From assembly GCF_900129565.1 (NCBI RefSeq), contig NZ_FQWD01000005.1:199941-263940 (forward strand): 64,000 bases of DNA, in the 5' to 3' direction. The notes under the pieces were generated by a model. It saw only the letters and a list, made by a program, of their open reading frames with translations. It was not told where the DNA came from and did no database searches. The DNA is from Marisediminitalea aggregata. GTDB lineage: Bacteria; Pseudomonadota; Gammaproteobacteria; Enterobacterales; Alteromonadaceae. Numbering within the stretch: the stretch's first letter is position 1; each line of letters begins with the position of its first letter. The position numbers and the translations under genes are program-made. Shown piece after piece: positions 28,045 to 37,426 of this stretch.

Positions 28045-28644
28045 ATGCATATAGGAATTTACATTTACGACAATGCCGAAGTGCTGGACTTTGCGGGGCC
28101 ATTTGAAGTGTTTTCAACCGCGAACCGCTTTCTGGAAAAAGACAAGCAACACAAAGTATCATTGATAGCAGAAAAGGCGTCTCCTGTGCATGCCCGCGGA
28201 GGTTTTCGGGTGATGCCTGATTTTTCCATCAGCGAACATCCGCCAATCGACGTATTGGTAGTGGTAGGCGGCGTGCATACCGAAGAAGTGAAAAAGACAA
28301 TCGTTACAGCATGGATTGCCGACGTAGCGCGGTCAGCGAGGCGCGTCGCTTCAGTGTGTACGGGCGCATTTTTGTTAGCGGAAGCCGGCCTGTTAGCAGG
28401 GCGGGATGTCACAACACACTGGGAAGACTGTGATGACTTGCAGCAAGCTTATCCGGCGCTAAACGTGAAGCGGAACGTGAGGTGGGTACAAAGCGATCCA
28501 TTGATCACATCGGCAGGCATTTCCGCGGGTATTGATATGAGCCTGGCCTTAGTGGCGTTACTTTACGAGCAATCACTCGCCGAGCAAACGGCGCGGCAAA
28601 TGGAATTCGACTGGACGCTGAATCCTGCTGTGTCAGAGGAGTAA
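28045..28644 (+). CDS. DJ-1/PfpI-family protein
   Basis: 199 residues from ATG 28045, chosen because AAGGAG (28033-28038) fits it; an in-frame ATG at 28030 overlaps that site. The fold is class-I amidotransferase-like with nucleophile Cys in ASVCTGAFLLAEAGLLAGR and the following TTHW motif, as in isonitrile hydratase and the N-terminal domain of GlxA/FtrA regulators. No DNA-binding domain is attached. The biochemical role (hydratase, glyoxalase-like or chaperone) is not determined. Confidence 0.87.
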   Translation: MHIGIYIYDNAEVLDFAGPFEVFSTANRFLEKDKQHKVSLIAEKASPVHARGGFRVMPDFSISEHPPIDVLVVVGGVHTEEVKKTIVTAWIADVARSARRVASVCTGAFLLAEAGLLAGRDVTTHWEDCDDLQQAYPALNVKRNVRWVQSDPLITSAGISAGIDMSLALVALLYEQSLAEQTARQMEFDWTLNPAVSEE

Positions 28645-28696
28645 ATACATTGCTATGGCGCGCTGTTTTGGTTGCGCGCAAAATAGCGCAGGTTAA

Positions 28697-29590
28697 TTAC
28701 GTTCTATTGTTTTTAGTGGTTAGCTGATCAACCAGTAATTGAGTAAAAGTACTCAGGGATGTTTGTGAGCGCACACATACCTTAAGCGAACGTTGTGCCC
28801 ATGCCTCATCTAAATCTATTACCGACACCGGTAAGTGAGGCTGTTGCGCAACAGCATCAAAAGGCACCAGTCCGATCCCTACACCTGCGCTCACCATTCT
28901 GCATACTGCTTCAAAACTTTTAACCTGAACCCTGACATTCAGGTGCTGCCCGAGTTGCGAAGCGATGTTCATTGTAAACGTATGAATAGCTGAGCCGTTG
29001 TGTAACATCACAAAAGGGTGATGTAACACATTGGCAAAAGCGACACGCTGGTTCTTTGCCAGCGGGTGAGCGTGCGGCGTTATCAACACTAACCGGTCAT
29101 CGCGATAATCCAGTAACGTCAATGGACGGGAATCATTGGGCTCAGCCACAATGCCTGCGTCGATATCACCCTTCTGCACCGCATCTAAAATGTCTGCACT
29201 GGTATGTTCTTCCAGCGCAATACTTACAGTAGGGTGCTTCCCCAAGAAGACGGCTAAATCGGCCGGTAAATAGCTATGTATGGCATGGGTGTTCGCCCAC
29301 AGACGAATATGCCCCTGCAGCCCTTTTGCAAACGGCATCAAATCAGCGTGCATTTGTTCGAGGTTAGCCAGGGTGTGTCTGGCGTGTCGCAGGAAGATCT
29401 CTCCCGCTGTCGTCAGGCTTATCCCTCTTGCGTGACGGCTGAGCAGCAACGTGCCAATGTTTGATTCCAGCGTTTTGATTTTGTGGCTGGCGGTAGACGG
29501 TGCCAGGCACACTTTTTCAGCACCTTTAGTCAGGTTTCCAGTTTCAGCAATGGCTAGGAATAAACGCAAATCAGAGAGGGTATATTGCAT
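28697..29590 (-). CDS. LysR-family transcriptional regulator
   Basis: 297 residues: N-terminal winged helix (1-60; LRLFLAIAETGNLTKGAEKV and SASHKIKTLESNIGTLLL style) and a two-lobe effector domain (about 90-290) with LVLITPHAHPLA and GVGIGLVPFDAV. It is divergent from the EamA transporter at 29693, the standard layout for LysR control of a neighbour. The effector is unknown. Confidence 0.93.
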   Translation of the reverse strand: MQYTLSDLRLFLAIAETGNLTKGAEKVCLAPSTASHKIKTLESNIGTLLLSRHARGISLTTAGEIFLRHARHTLANLEQMHADLMPFAKGLQGHIRLWANTHAIHSYLPADLAVFLGKHPTVSIALEEHTSADILDAVQKGDIDAGIVAEPNDSRPLTLLDYRDDRLVLITPHAHPLAKNQRVAFANVLHHPFVMLHNGSAIHTFTMNIASQLGQHLNVRVQVKSFEAVCRMVSAGVGIGLVPFDAVAQQPHLPVSVIDLDEAWAQRSLKVCVRSQTSLSTFTQLLVDQLTTKNNRT

Positions 29591-29692
29591 AGCGTTCCAT
29601 ATTTTCGAATGCTTAATTGAAAATAACCCAATTCTATGCGTTATGAAACTGACGTACTATGGGGATTATCGAATACTAACTGCAATAATACC

Positions 29693-30580
29693 GTGACGTC
29701 TTATCAACAGGGTTTCTTTTTGGCTGTATTGGCCGCTTTCGGTTTTTCCTTAAAGGCCATCTTTGTGAAGCTGGCTTATGCCGCAGGTGATGTTGATGCT
29801 ATCACCTTGCTGGCATTGCGCATGGCGTTTTCACTCCCTCTGTTTTTGATTGTCGGTGCCAGCGCCTTAAAACAGGGACCTGCGCTTAGCAAAAAAGATT
29901 GGGCCCTGGTTACCGTAGTGGGGCTGGCGGGCTACTATGGCGCGTCAATTTTGGACTTCATGGGGCTTAAGTACATTAGTGCTGGCCTGGAACGACTGAT
30001 ACTCTTTACTTACCCGGCGATGACCGTACTGCTGGCTGTGATGTTTTTAGGGAAGCAACTTCACGGGCGACTGGTTTTGTCGTTGGTACTTTGCTCCGCC
30101 GGTGTAATGATTGCCAGTGTGGGGGATTTGCAATTCAGTGATTCACACGGGCAAGTCTGGCTTGGCGTAGGGTTGGTGTTTGGTTCGGCGCTCTCTTATG
30201 CCTGCTACAATGCTTTTTCTGAAGTGGCTGTAAACAAGCTTGGGCCGCGTAAAGTGTCATTGCTGGCTATGTTGGTGTCGATTGCCGCCGTGCAACTGCA
30301 TTTTTTATTGTCCAGTCCTGTCTCCGGACTTGTGCAACCCGCCCCGGTTTATGGTTATGCATTGGCAATGGCGCTGTTCGCAACGGTAATACCTGTCTTT
30401 CTGCAGGCAACAGCGATCCGTCACATTGGTGCCGCAGATACTGCACTGATTGGCACTTTAGGGCCGGTCATTACCATCGCGCTGGGTTGGGTAATACTCA
30501 GTGAGCCTACTTCAGCCGCACAACTTACCGGCACCGCGTTAGTTATAGCTGGCGTGCTTGTTATTAAACGCAAAACCTAG
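29693..30580 (+). CDS. EamA-family (DMT) transporter
   Basis: About 295 residues with ten hydrophobic helices and two EamA repeats; the first helix starts FFLAVLAAFGFSLKAIFVKL. The frame is open back to an ATG at 29636, but the GTG at 29693 puts the first helix close to the N-terminus as is normal; no clear ribosome site helps decide. DMT proteins export or import amino acids, sugars or other small metabolites across the inner membrane. Likely regulated by the divergent LysR. Confidence 0.87.
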   Translation: MTSYQQGFFLAVLAAFGFSLKAIFVKLAYAAGDVDAITLLALRMAFSLPLFLIVGASALKQGPALSKKDWALVTVVGLAGYYGASILDFMGLKYISAGLERLILFTYPAMTVLLAVMFLGKQLHGRLVLSLVLCSAGVMIASVGDLQFSDSHGQVWLGVGLVFGSALSYACYNAFSEVAVNKLGPRKVSLLAMLVSIAAVQLHFLLSSPVSGLVQPAPVYGYALAMALFATVIPVFLQATAIRHIGAADTALIGTLGPVITIALGWVILSEPTSAAQLTGTALVIAGVLVIKRKT

Positions 30581-30605
30581 ATCATTCAAGAAGGTAAAAT
30601 ACAGA

Positions 30606-30944
30606 GTGAAACCAACTACCGCTCATTTATTTGTATACGGCACCCTGCGTTCAGGTTACCCAAACCAGCATGTGCTCGACGCTATTGGCGGAACGCGACA
30701 AGCGGCCACTGTCTATGGCGAGCTCGTTGAGTCAGGTTGGGGAGCGGCAATGGGCTGTCCTGGTTTGGTTTTAAATGACGATGGCAAAGCAATTCCCGGT
30801 GAAGTTTTCAGCTCAGCTAACCTGGACAAGCATTGGGATGAACTTGATCGCTTTGAGGGCGAGGAATACCTGCGGGTAGAAGCGGAGGTTAGTTTGGCAG
30901 ATAACACATCACTATTGGTTTGGCTTTATGTGTTAAAGGCGTAA
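30606..30944 (+). CDS. Gamma-glutamylcyclotransferase (AIG2-like) family protein
   Basis: 112 residues from GTG 30606, preceded by AAGAAGG at 11 bp; the open frame begins at 30558 inside the transporter gene. FVYGTLRSGYPN is the family's glycine-rich substrate loop and FEGEEYLR carries the candidate catalytic glutamate. Members cleave gamma-glutamyl amines or peptides, giving 5-oxoproline, or are of unknown function (YtfP type). Confidence 0.85.
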   Translation: MKPTTAHLFVYGTLRSGYPNQHVLDAIGGTRQAATVYGELVESGWGAAMGCPGLVLNDDGKAIPGEVFSSANLDKHWDELDRFEGEEYLRVEAEVSLADNTSLLVWLYVLKA

Positions 30945-30955
30945 TTGCGCCTTTT
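30935..30955 (+). terminator. Small terminator overlapping the stop of the AIG2-like gene
   Basis: AAAGGCG (30935-30941) pairs with CGCCTTT (30948-30954); the stop codon lies in the loop and four T residues end the right arm. A compact intrinsic terminator. Confidence 0.55.
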
Positions 30956-31312
30956 GACTATGTTGACAATATGTTGCGTTTTGGTTAATTATTTAAGGGT
31001 GTCCACCATTCATCGGAGTCACCCATGCTTTATTTTTATATCGATTTGCTGCTTGCTGTAAGTGAGCAAACCGACCCAAGCCAGCCTGTTCAGGAAGTTG
31101 AAGCGTCAGACCAGCAGGACTGAACGCCGCTATAGCCAGATTTTAAAGCCGTTTGTTCGGTTTCCGATACAAAGCTGCTAAAGTATCACTTCGTTTTTTC
31201 ATATCGTATTGGGCACTGGTCGGTGCCCGATTTTCTATGTCGCTCAGGTATTTGTCGCAAGCCGTAGAGGTTATTGTGCCGTTACTCGTAGTGTCAGATA
31301 GCAGGAAGCAAA
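30945..31312. other. Intergenic region before the second EamA gene
   Basis: About 370 bp without a firm gene. It holds a possible 32-codon small frame (31024-31122). A 114-codon plus frame (31153-31497) overlaps the real transporter gene out of frame and lacks a domain, so it was not accepted. Confidence 0.5.
31024..31122 (+). CDS. Possible small protein (32 residues)
   Basis: ATG at 31024 with GGAG 7 bp upstream opens a 32-residue frame: a short hydrophobic start (MLYFYIDLLLAV) then a polar, acidic Gln/Glu/Asp-rich tail. No family is recognised. The ribosome site and clear stop support translation, but length and lack of homology make it uncertain. Confidence 0.3.
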
Positions 31313-32188
31313 GTGAGCTGGATCCTATTTACCTTAATGGCGGTGTTTTTCCAAACATTCCGCAACGCTATTCAAAGCAAACTCAGTGCAACCGTGCCCA
31401 CGCTGGGCGTCACGCTTTCCCGTTTTTTATTTGCCGCACCTATTGCCGGTGCTTATGTTTATGCATTGTCGGTTTGGCGTGGCGAGGGCGTCCCTGATTT
31501 TTCTGCCCGGTTCTGGATGTTTGTCGGGCTCGCTGCCTGCTTGCAAATCGCCGCGACGTCCTTAATGGTAATCCTGTTTAAGCAGAAGAACTTTGCAGTG
31601 GGCGCAGGCCTGGCAAAAAGTGAAGCACTGGTGGCAGGTGTGCTGGGAATGTTGTTTTTCGGCAGCACCCTAAGCTTGTTAGGTTGGGTTGGGATCATCA
31701 TTGGTGCAATGGCGGTGTTTGTGCTGAGTGGCTGGCGTAAAGGCGGTGATTTAACCCTGAAAACGGCGCTAATCGGATTGGCTTGCGGTACGTGTTTTGC
31801 GCTTACTTCACTGTATGTACGCGAGGCGAGTCACACCCTGTCGGTGTCGTTTGAATTGGCGGCGGGCTGGGTGCTGTTTTGGGTATTGCTGGTACAAACT
31901 ATTATGTTGTGTGCTTACATTGGGTTTCAGCAACCGGCAACGTTTTCCAAGCTGGCTGCACAACCGGGTAAAACCCTGGCAGCCAGTGTGACGAGCTGCT
32001 TGGGCTCGATCGGTTGGTTTACTGCCATGGCGCTACAACACGTGGCTTATGTGAAAACAGTTGGTCAGTTGGAAGTATTTACAACTATGCTTATTTCAAT
32101 TGTCTGGCTTAAACAACCTGTGCGCAAACACGAAACGTTAGGGCTGGTACTTATCGGCCTGGCTGCGATTCTGGTAATGTGGACCTAG
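31313..32188 (+). CDS. EamA-family (DMT) transporter
   Basis: 291 residues from GTG 31313 (AGGAAG 7 bp upstream), ten predicted helices in two EamA repeats. It is distinct from the other two EamA proteins in the window. Substrate unknown. The last codons overlap the GTG start of the DnaJ-related gene, so the two are translationally coupled. Confidence 0.87.
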   Translation: MSWILFTLMAVFFQTFRNAIQSKLSATVPTLGVTLSRFLFAAPIAGAYVYALSVWRGEGVPDFSARFWMFVGLAACLQIAATSLMVILFKQKNFAVGAGLAKSEALVAGVLGMLFFGSTLSLLGWVGIIIGAMAVFVLSGWRKGGDLTLKTALIGLACGTCFALTSLYVREASHTLSVSFELAAGWVLFWVLLVQTIMLCAYIGFQQPATFSKLAAQPGKTLAASVTSCLGSIGWFTAMALQHVAYVKTVGQLEVFTTMLISIVWLKQPVRKHETLGLVLIGLAAILVMWT

Positions 32189-32853
32189 CAGCGGCTGGCT
32201 CTTTACAGGCTAAACGAAATCAAGGATACGTTATTACTGCTGAATATTCCCCCGACCCACTGTTAATGGAAGCTTTGCATGGCATGGCTGATTCGTTTGA
32301 CGACGGCATTTCAGAATATACTTTACTGCAATCGCTGCAAGCCTCTCCTTGGCACCTGTTTGAAGGGGTAAACCTCAGCGACTCGCTGGCCATGTTTCAA
32401 ACGCATTTCGTGTTGTTCAACGCCTTGTACACGCTAAGCGACGAATGGCAAAGTAACGGCGAGGCCGGATTAGATATTCACACCCTGAAGATTATCCGCA
32501 ATTCACAGTCTGCCAAGGTCTCACAGTCGGGTTCAACCGAGCTGGAATCAGATGACCCGCTCAGGGCGTACTATCTGGATTGGTCTAATCTGAAAGACAC
32601 AGACCGCGATGGCGTAGAAAAGCTGTTAAATGGCTTTTGGGAGCGTTTTGTGGGCTCAGGCTTTACCGATGATGACGTGAACAAAGCCAGGTCTATCCTG
32701 GAGCTGGATGAGGGCACGCCTGTCACGGCGACAGATCTGAAACGACAGTATCGGAAATTACTGCAGACTCATCACCCGGACAAAGGCGGCAGTACTGAAG
32801 CATCGCAACAGATTACCGAGGCATACAGGGTGCTGAGCCGCATAGTGCGTTAA
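32179..32853 (+). CDS. DnaJ-related protein with C-terminal J domain
   Basis: 224 residues. The N-terminal part (about 20-150) matches the style of DNAJ-related domains (LLQSLQASPWHLFEG, LFQTHFVLFNALY-type segments); residues about 185-224 are a J domain with the HPD motif in QTHHPDKGGS. J domains stimulate Hsp70 ATPase. It starts at GTG 32179 inside the transporter's final codons. The partner and client are unknown. Confidence 0.87.
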   Translation: MDLAAAGSLQAKRNQGYVITAEYSPDPLLMEALHGMADSFDDGISEYTLLQSLQASPWHLFEGVNLSDSLAMFQTHFVLFNALYTLSDEWQSNGEAGLDIHTLKIIRNSQSAKVSQSGSTELESDDPLRAYYLDWSNLKDTDRDGVEKLLNGFWERFVGSGFTDDDVNKARSILELDEGTPVTATDLKRQYRKLLQTHHPDKGGSTEASQQITEAYRVLSRIVR

Positions 32854-32874
32854 CGCTACAGCGAAGTGTGGGTG

Positions 32875-33651
32875 TTAGCCATTGTACTTGGCTAAATCCT
32901 CCCGCTTATCGATTTTATGTTGGTCCTCAGAACGCCCTTTACGCCAGTAGCTTGTGACATACACCTGGCTACGTGGCACATCGAATTGTTCATCCAGAGT
33001 GCTGCGGATGGCGCGCATACTGGAAAACTCACACGCCGCCCAAATTGCAGGTGTGCCAGCTAGCCACTCAAGTTTGTTCAAATACCCGGCAAGCGTGTCG
33101 GTGCCGGTGTTGTCAACCCATATTATATCAATGCCTTCTGGGTGAGTAAGCACTTGCTTATCGTCTTGGTGTTCCATACTGATCACGGCGTAGCCTTTTG
33201 TGTCAGCCGGTAATGCTGCAAGTTGCGCACTAATGGCAGGCAATGCTGTCATGTCACCCATGAGCAAAACCCAGTCCCGTTCTTCCGCCAGGCCTTTTGA
33301 TGATCCTGGGCCACCAAAATAGATGGTATCGCCGGGTTGAGCCGTGACTGCCCAGTGCGACGCCGGTCCACTTTCTACGCCTTCGCCGTGCAACATAAAG
33401 TCAACGGTAAGGGTACCTGCGCCAGGATCTGCATCTCGCACTGTGTAGGTACGCATGAGTACGGTATCTTCAGGAGTTGGCGACTGTGTAAAGGGTTCAC
33501 CGTATTGGTTAAACAGCAGTTTAATGTAGCTGCCTGCGGGGGTATCGGGGAACTTGTGTAAGTCTTCGCCGGCTAATATCAGTCTTTGCATAGTCGGTGT
33601 CAGGCGTTGACTGGATTGCACCTGAACCTGATAGTATTGTCTTTTCTTCAT
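32875..33651 (-). CDS. Siderophore-interacting FAD-binding reductase
   Basis: 258 residues of the SIP/ViuB type: an FAD-binding barrel with MRTYTVRDAD (RxYT motif, about residue 66) and an NAD(P)-binding C-terminal lobe with WAACEFSSMRAIRSTL and YWRKGRSED. It reduces ferric siderophores in the cytoplasm to release iron. A Fur-box-like sequence at 33743-33761 lies about 90 bp upstream, fitting iron repression. No siderophore synthesis genes are nearby. Confidence 0.92.
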   Translation of the reverse strand: MKKRQYYQVQVQSSQRLTPTMQRLILAGEDLHKFPDTPAGSYIKLLFNQYGEPFTQSPTPEDTVLMRTYTVRDADPGAGTLTVDFMLHGEGVESGPASHWAVTAQPGDTIYFGGPGSSKGLAEERDWVLLMGDMTALPAISAQLAALPADTKGYAVISMEHQDDKQVLTHPEGIDIIWVDNTGTDTLAGYLNKLEWLAGTPAIWAACEFSSMRAIRSTLDEQFDVPRSQVYVTSYWRKGRSEDQHKIDKREDLAKYNG

Positions 33652-33742
33652 TTATTTTCCTTATATCTGTGCCCTTGCAAACGCAGCGGGCGCACAATAA
33701 ACGCAGTGTACTAAAACATCTCGCCTACCGTTATCTATATTG

Positions 33743-33761
33743 TAAATGAGAATTATTTGCA
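33743..33761 (-). promoter_or_regulatory. Fur box
   Basis: TAAATGAGAATTATTTGCA matches the Fur consensus (AATGATAATNATTNTCATT style) in most positions and lies upstream of the siderophore-interacting protein gene. Confidence 0.6.
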
Positions 33762-33804
33762 AAAATAATGGATTGTTTAGAACGCTTTGTTTCGGGAAAT
33801 CGAA

Positions 33805-35253
33805 TTAGTCGTTGGCATTGAGTGTATTGAACAGTCGCTGAATTTCCTGCTCGCGGCGATGGGGTTCATCATCCATCACTCCGTAACAAATCAGCGTGGT
33901 ACCTTCGAGTTTTACGCCCATGGCATAACACTGGCCACTCATTCTGGGGAGCCAGAACTGTTCATTTTCCAGCAAAGAGCGCGCAATGTCTGCTGCAGAT
34001 TGCCCGGGAATTTCCAGCGACAGCCAGTATATCCAGTCGTGCTGGTTACACAGGAAGGTTTGCCCTGTTTGTCGTTGTTCAGCCAGCGTGGCAACCCGCG
34101 AGGGAAGCTTATCAGGGAGTACTGGAGAGGTATGTGCCAACGCTGCTTGTACCAATTCACACTTGGCGTGTTGAGGCTCTGTGCGACTTACCAAACGCAC
34201 GATGGGCTTGGGCAGTGGCTTCAGGCTGGTAATCGTGGGCGTAACTGATAGAGCCTGGGTGAGTGCGACTACTTTGCGATTCAGCGGTTGCTGGCCGTGG
34301 TACCAGGCGAGCAGGCTGTTAATCGATTCCGGGTATTTTGATTCAAAGAACAGGTGCTGTTTAGGGACGATCCGCAGGAATTTGATCTCGTCGATTAGGG
34401 CTTGTTGGGCAGCCATGAGCTGGCCCGGACGACCGATCATACGGAACACAAATTTTTGCTGGTAGTTGGGGGAGTCTTCAACAATGACTTGCATGTTGTA
34501 CTTATTCAGCAGCGCTTTGAGTCTGGTTTTTGCCGACAATAGTCCGTCCAGATAACACTCGGGGAGCCACCAACTGAATATGCAATCGTCTTCCAGAGTC
34601 TGCGCTGTAAAACGATGCTGGCGCGGCGTGTAACACGCCGAGCTTGTGTAAAAAGGCGAGTGGCTGGCGGTTAGCAATTCGTCCTTAGTAACGCCCGATA
34701 GCAACAGGGTGATGCGTGAAGCCTGATAATACTGGGCTTTGTAATCGGCTACGTCGTTCGCTTTTAGTTGCGAAATCGTGTCGCAATAGCCGCCCCAGTG
34801 GTGATAGCAATCCGGCGAACGGTCGCCGCGCCACACCGCCATTTGTTGCTGATAGTCGGCTGTGGCCTCGTACATCGCCAATTCACGGGCGATGACACCG
34901 TCCCGTTCACGGCGAATGTCATCGTCTGAATATTCACATTGCTGGAGTCCGGCCAGCAGGTAGTCGATAGCCTGTATCAATACCGATTTGCTAGGCGATA
35001 CCGCATAGAAGTAACTGAACCCGTTGTGGCTGGAGGCATTCATTTTAAGCGGCAACAAACTGTTTGCAGCGAAAAGTGTTTGCCGTGCCGGGTAACGATC
35101 AGAAGTGCGAAACACCAGATGCTCAACGAGATGGGCGATACCAGAGCTGTCTACCGCAGGGGTAGGCACCACAAACACCGCACCGTAGTCTTCTGCGGCC
35201 TGCTTAAAGCTAACCACATTGAGTCCGTTAGACAGCTGCTCCTGGTGCGCCAT
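33805..35253 (-). CDS. pqqF: M16 zinc protease, PqqF-like (short form)
   Basis: 482 residues with the inverted zinc motif HLVEH (His41, Glu44, His45) and a downstream glutamate near residue 124, as in M16 (insulinase/pitrilysin) proteases. Lying 5 bp after pqqE, it is the likely protease that trims modified PqqA. Classical PqqF is about 760 residues; this protein has only the N-terminal active half and part of the second half, more like one half of the two-subunit PqqF/PqqG protease, but no PqqG follows. A partner elsewhere in the genome is possible. Confidence 0.8.
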   Translation of the reverse strand: MAHQEQLSNGLNVVSFKQAAEDYGAVFVVPTPAVDSSGIAHLVEHLVFRTSDRYPARQTLFAANSLLPLKMNASSHNGFSYFYAVSPSKSVLIQAIDYLLAGLQQCEYSDDDIRRERDGVIARELAMYEATADYQQQMAVWRGDRSPDCYHHWGGYCDTISQLKANDVADYKAQYYQASRITLLLSGVTKDELLTASHSPFYTSSACYTPRQHRFTAQTLEDDCIFSWWLPECYLDGLLSAKTRLKALLNKYNMQVIVEDSPNYQQKFVFRMIGRPGQLMAAQQALIDEIKFLRIVPKQHLFFESKYPESINSLLAWYHGQQPLNRKVVALTQALSVTPTITSLKPLPKPIVRLVSRTEPQHAKCELVQAALAHTSPVLPDKLPSRVATLAEQRQTGQTFLCNQHDWIYWLSLEIPGQSAADIARSLLENEQFWLPRMSGQCYAMGVKLEGTTLICYGVMDDEPHRREQEIQRLFNTLNAND

Positions 35254-35258
35254 GATAG

Positions 35259-36380
35259 TTATATCTCAGTGATAGGGATACTTACCTTGGGATCACGATA
35301 CACTAATTCGCGACTCGGTGACTCAGAATTTTTCACTGCCTGGGCCATTAAACCGTGGTCGGGTGATTTACTGCAAACTGGATCGGTTTTATACATGTCA
35401 CCGGTCAGCATGTAGGCCTGGCAGCGGCAGCCGCCAAAGTCTTTGTCTTTTTCGTCACAAGTTTTACAGGGGCTGGGCAGCCAGTCGGTACCGCGAAAAT
35501 GGTTGAATGAAAAGTCTTCCTGCCAAATCGACTGAATGGACTTTTCCCGTACGTTCGGGAACGTCAACGGCAGAATTTTCGCGCTATGGCAGGGCAGCGC
35601 GCTACCGTCCGGGGTAACTGTCAGGAAGGTCGTACCCCAGCCATTCATACAGGCTTTGGGGCGATCCTCGTAATAGTCTGGTGTAACAAAAATAAAGTGT
35701 GGGCCTTTACCCTGCTGTTTAGCGCGAAACGCATTCACCCTGGCTTCGGCTTCTTCCAGCTGCGCTTTTGCGGGTAGCAGATGGTCCCGATTCAGGTACG
35801 CCCAGCCGTAATACTGCACGGTGGCCAGTTCTACATAGTCGCCGTCCAGCTCGCAGGACAGGGCCATGACATCATCGATTTGATCGATGTTCTGCGCGGT
35901 CAGGCAGAAATTCAGTACCATGGGGTATTCGTACTGTTTTACCAGCTTCGCTACTTTCAGCTTTTGCTCGAAGGAGTGACGCTTATTTCCAATCAGGTCG
36001 TTAGCATCGGCATTAGCAGCCTGGAAGCTCAGCTGAATATGGTCGAGACCAGCCTCACGCAGCGCAGCAATACGCTTTTCGGTCAGGCCGATGCCTGAGG
36101 TAATTAAATTGGTGTAGAAACCCAGGTCAGAGGCATGCTTTACCAGTACTTCGAGGTCCTTTCGCAACAGCGGCTCGCCACCGGAGAAGCCCAGTTGCAC
36201 CGCGCCCATGGCACGTGCTTCGCTAAGTACTCGCAGCCAGGTGTCGGTATCACATTCCTGCTCTCGGCTACCCAAATTAACCGGGTTTGAGCAGTACGGG
36301 CAGTGTAGCGGGCACTCATAGGTGAGTTCCGCTAACAACCACAGTGGTGGTCCCGGCTGGTTTTGCTTTGCTTCAGACAT
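35259..36380 (-). CDS. pqqE: PqqA peptide cyclase (radical SAM)
   Basis: 373 residues. The radical SAM cluster motif CxxxCxxC is Cys23, Cys27, Cys30 (ECPLHCPYC), followed by GFSGGEPLL for SAM binding. The C-terminal SPASM region holds several cysteines (PCKTCDEKD, GGCRCQAY, DPVC) for auxiliary clusters. PqqE forms the first C-C bond between Glu and Tyr in PqqA, with PqqD as carrier. The ATG overlaps the pqqD end. Confidence 0.97.
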   Translation of the reverse strand: MSEAKQNQPGPPLWLLAELTYECPLHCPYCSNPVNLGSREQECDTDTWLRVLSEARAMGAVQLGFSGGEPLLRKDLEVLVKHASDLGFYTNLITSGIGLTEKRIAALREAGLDHIQLSFQAANADANDLIGNKRHSFEQKLKVAKLVKQYEYPMVLNFCLTAQNIDQIDDVMALSCELDGDYVELATVQYYGWAYLNRDHLLPAKAQLEEAEARVNAFRAKQQGKGPHFIFVTPDYYEDRPKACMNGWGTTFLTVTPDGSALPCHSAKILPLTFPNVREKSIQSIWQEDFSFNHFRGTDWLPSPCKTCDEKDKDFGGCRCQAYMLTGDMYKTDPVCSKSPDHGLMAQAVKNSESPSRELVYRDPKVSIPITEI

Positions 36381-36660
36381 AGTTTATCCAGCGCTTTTCG
36401 TCCGCGTGTTCAAAGAACGCAAAAACGTCTTCCCTGAGGCCTTCTGCATCAGGGAATTTGGCCAGTAAGGCGTCGATGATGTCGCTGATTGTGCGCTCTC
36501 CGTTTACCTGCAACAGAATTTCCGAGGCACTGGGGTTCAGCTTCACCATACCTTCCGGAAACAACAACACATAACAGTCCTGCGCCGGCTCGAACTGAAA
36601 TTTAAACAAGCGGTTGAGTTTAGGGACTTTGCTCGAAAGCGCGTCAGGCTGTTCACTCAT
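36373..36660 (-). CDS. pqqD: PqqA-binding carrier protein
   Basis: 95 residues starting at ATG 36660, which overlaps the pqqC stop as TAATG; a longer frame to 36681 runs inside pqqC. The winged-helix RRE-type sequence (VLLFPEGMVKLNPSASEILLQVNGERT) is typical. PqqD binds PqqA and presents it to PqqE. Confidence 0.95.
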   Translation of the reverse strand: MSEQPDALSSKVPKLNRLFKFQFEPAQDCYVLLFPEGMVKLNPSASEILLQVNGERTISDIIDALLAKFPDAEGLREDVFAFFEHADEKRWINYV

Positions 36661-37415
36661 TACATTAACCCCTTGTGGCAAATTTGCTGGTCGGCCAGCC
36701 CGTGGAAAGGTTTGCGATTAAATTCAAAGGCCAGAGTAATAGCATCGGCCAGTGACCAGAGTACGTCCAGTTTGAACTGCAAAATATTCAGGGCTTTTTC
36801 CTGTAGTTCGCGGGTGTTGAAGTGGTCCAGGGTGATCGCCAGACCGTGCTCTACGTCGCGACGTGCCTGACTCAGGCGCATTTGGAAATAAGAAAAGCCT
36901 TCTTGGTTGATCCAGGGGTAGTGCTCAGGCCAGGTGTCTAAACGACTCTGGTGGATCTCGGGTGCAAACATTTCGGTGAGTGATGAACAGGCTGCTTCTT
37001 CCCACGTCGCACGACGGGCGAAGTTTACATAAGCACCTACAGCGAATTTTACGCCGGGCAGCAGGAGTTTTTCGTCCAGAATATCCTGACGATCCAAACC
37101 AACCGCTTCGCCCAGTCTCAGCCAGGCTTCAATGCCGCCCAATCGCGGATCGCCTTCCTCGCCATCGTGATCCAGAATGCGCTGGATCCACTTACGGCGG
37201 GTTTCCATGTCCGGGCAATTGGCCAGTATGGCCGCATCTTTAATAGGAATGCACATTTGATAAAAGAAGCGGTTGGCAACCCAACCCTGAATTTGTTCTT
37301 TCGTGCATTCGCCTTTATTCATGGCCTGATGAAACGGGTGATGAATATGGTAGTACTGCCCTTTGTCGCGCAGCTTTTGTTCGAATTCTTCTCGGCTCCA
37401 GGGTTGTTGACTCAC
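36660..37415 (-). CDS. pqqC: Pyrroloquinoline-quinone synthase
   Basis: 251 residues, the usual family length, all-helical with [16 protein letters not shown] near the N-terminus and [16 protein letters not shown]. PqqC carries out the final ring closure and eight-electron oxidation to PQQ with O2. It is 11 bp after pqqB. Confidence 0.97.
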   Translation of the reverse strand: MSQQPWSREEFEQKLRDKGQYYHIHHPFHQAMNKGECTKEQIQGWVANRFFYQMCIPIKDAAILANCPDMETRRKWIQRILDHDGEEGDPRLGGIEAWLRLGEAVGLDRQDILDEKLLLPGVKFAVGAYVNFARRATWEEAACSSLTEMFAPEIHQSRLDTWPEHYPWINQEGFSYFQMRLSQARRDVEHGLAITLDHFNTRELQEKALNILQFKLDVLWSLADAITLAFEFNRKPFHGLADQQICHKGLM

Positions 37416-37426
37416 CTTGTACCTCT

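Noticed and set aside
31153-31497. 114-codon plus-strand frame
   Set aside because: Overlaps the EamA transporter out of frame and ends in Cys/Arg-rich sequence typical of shadow frames.
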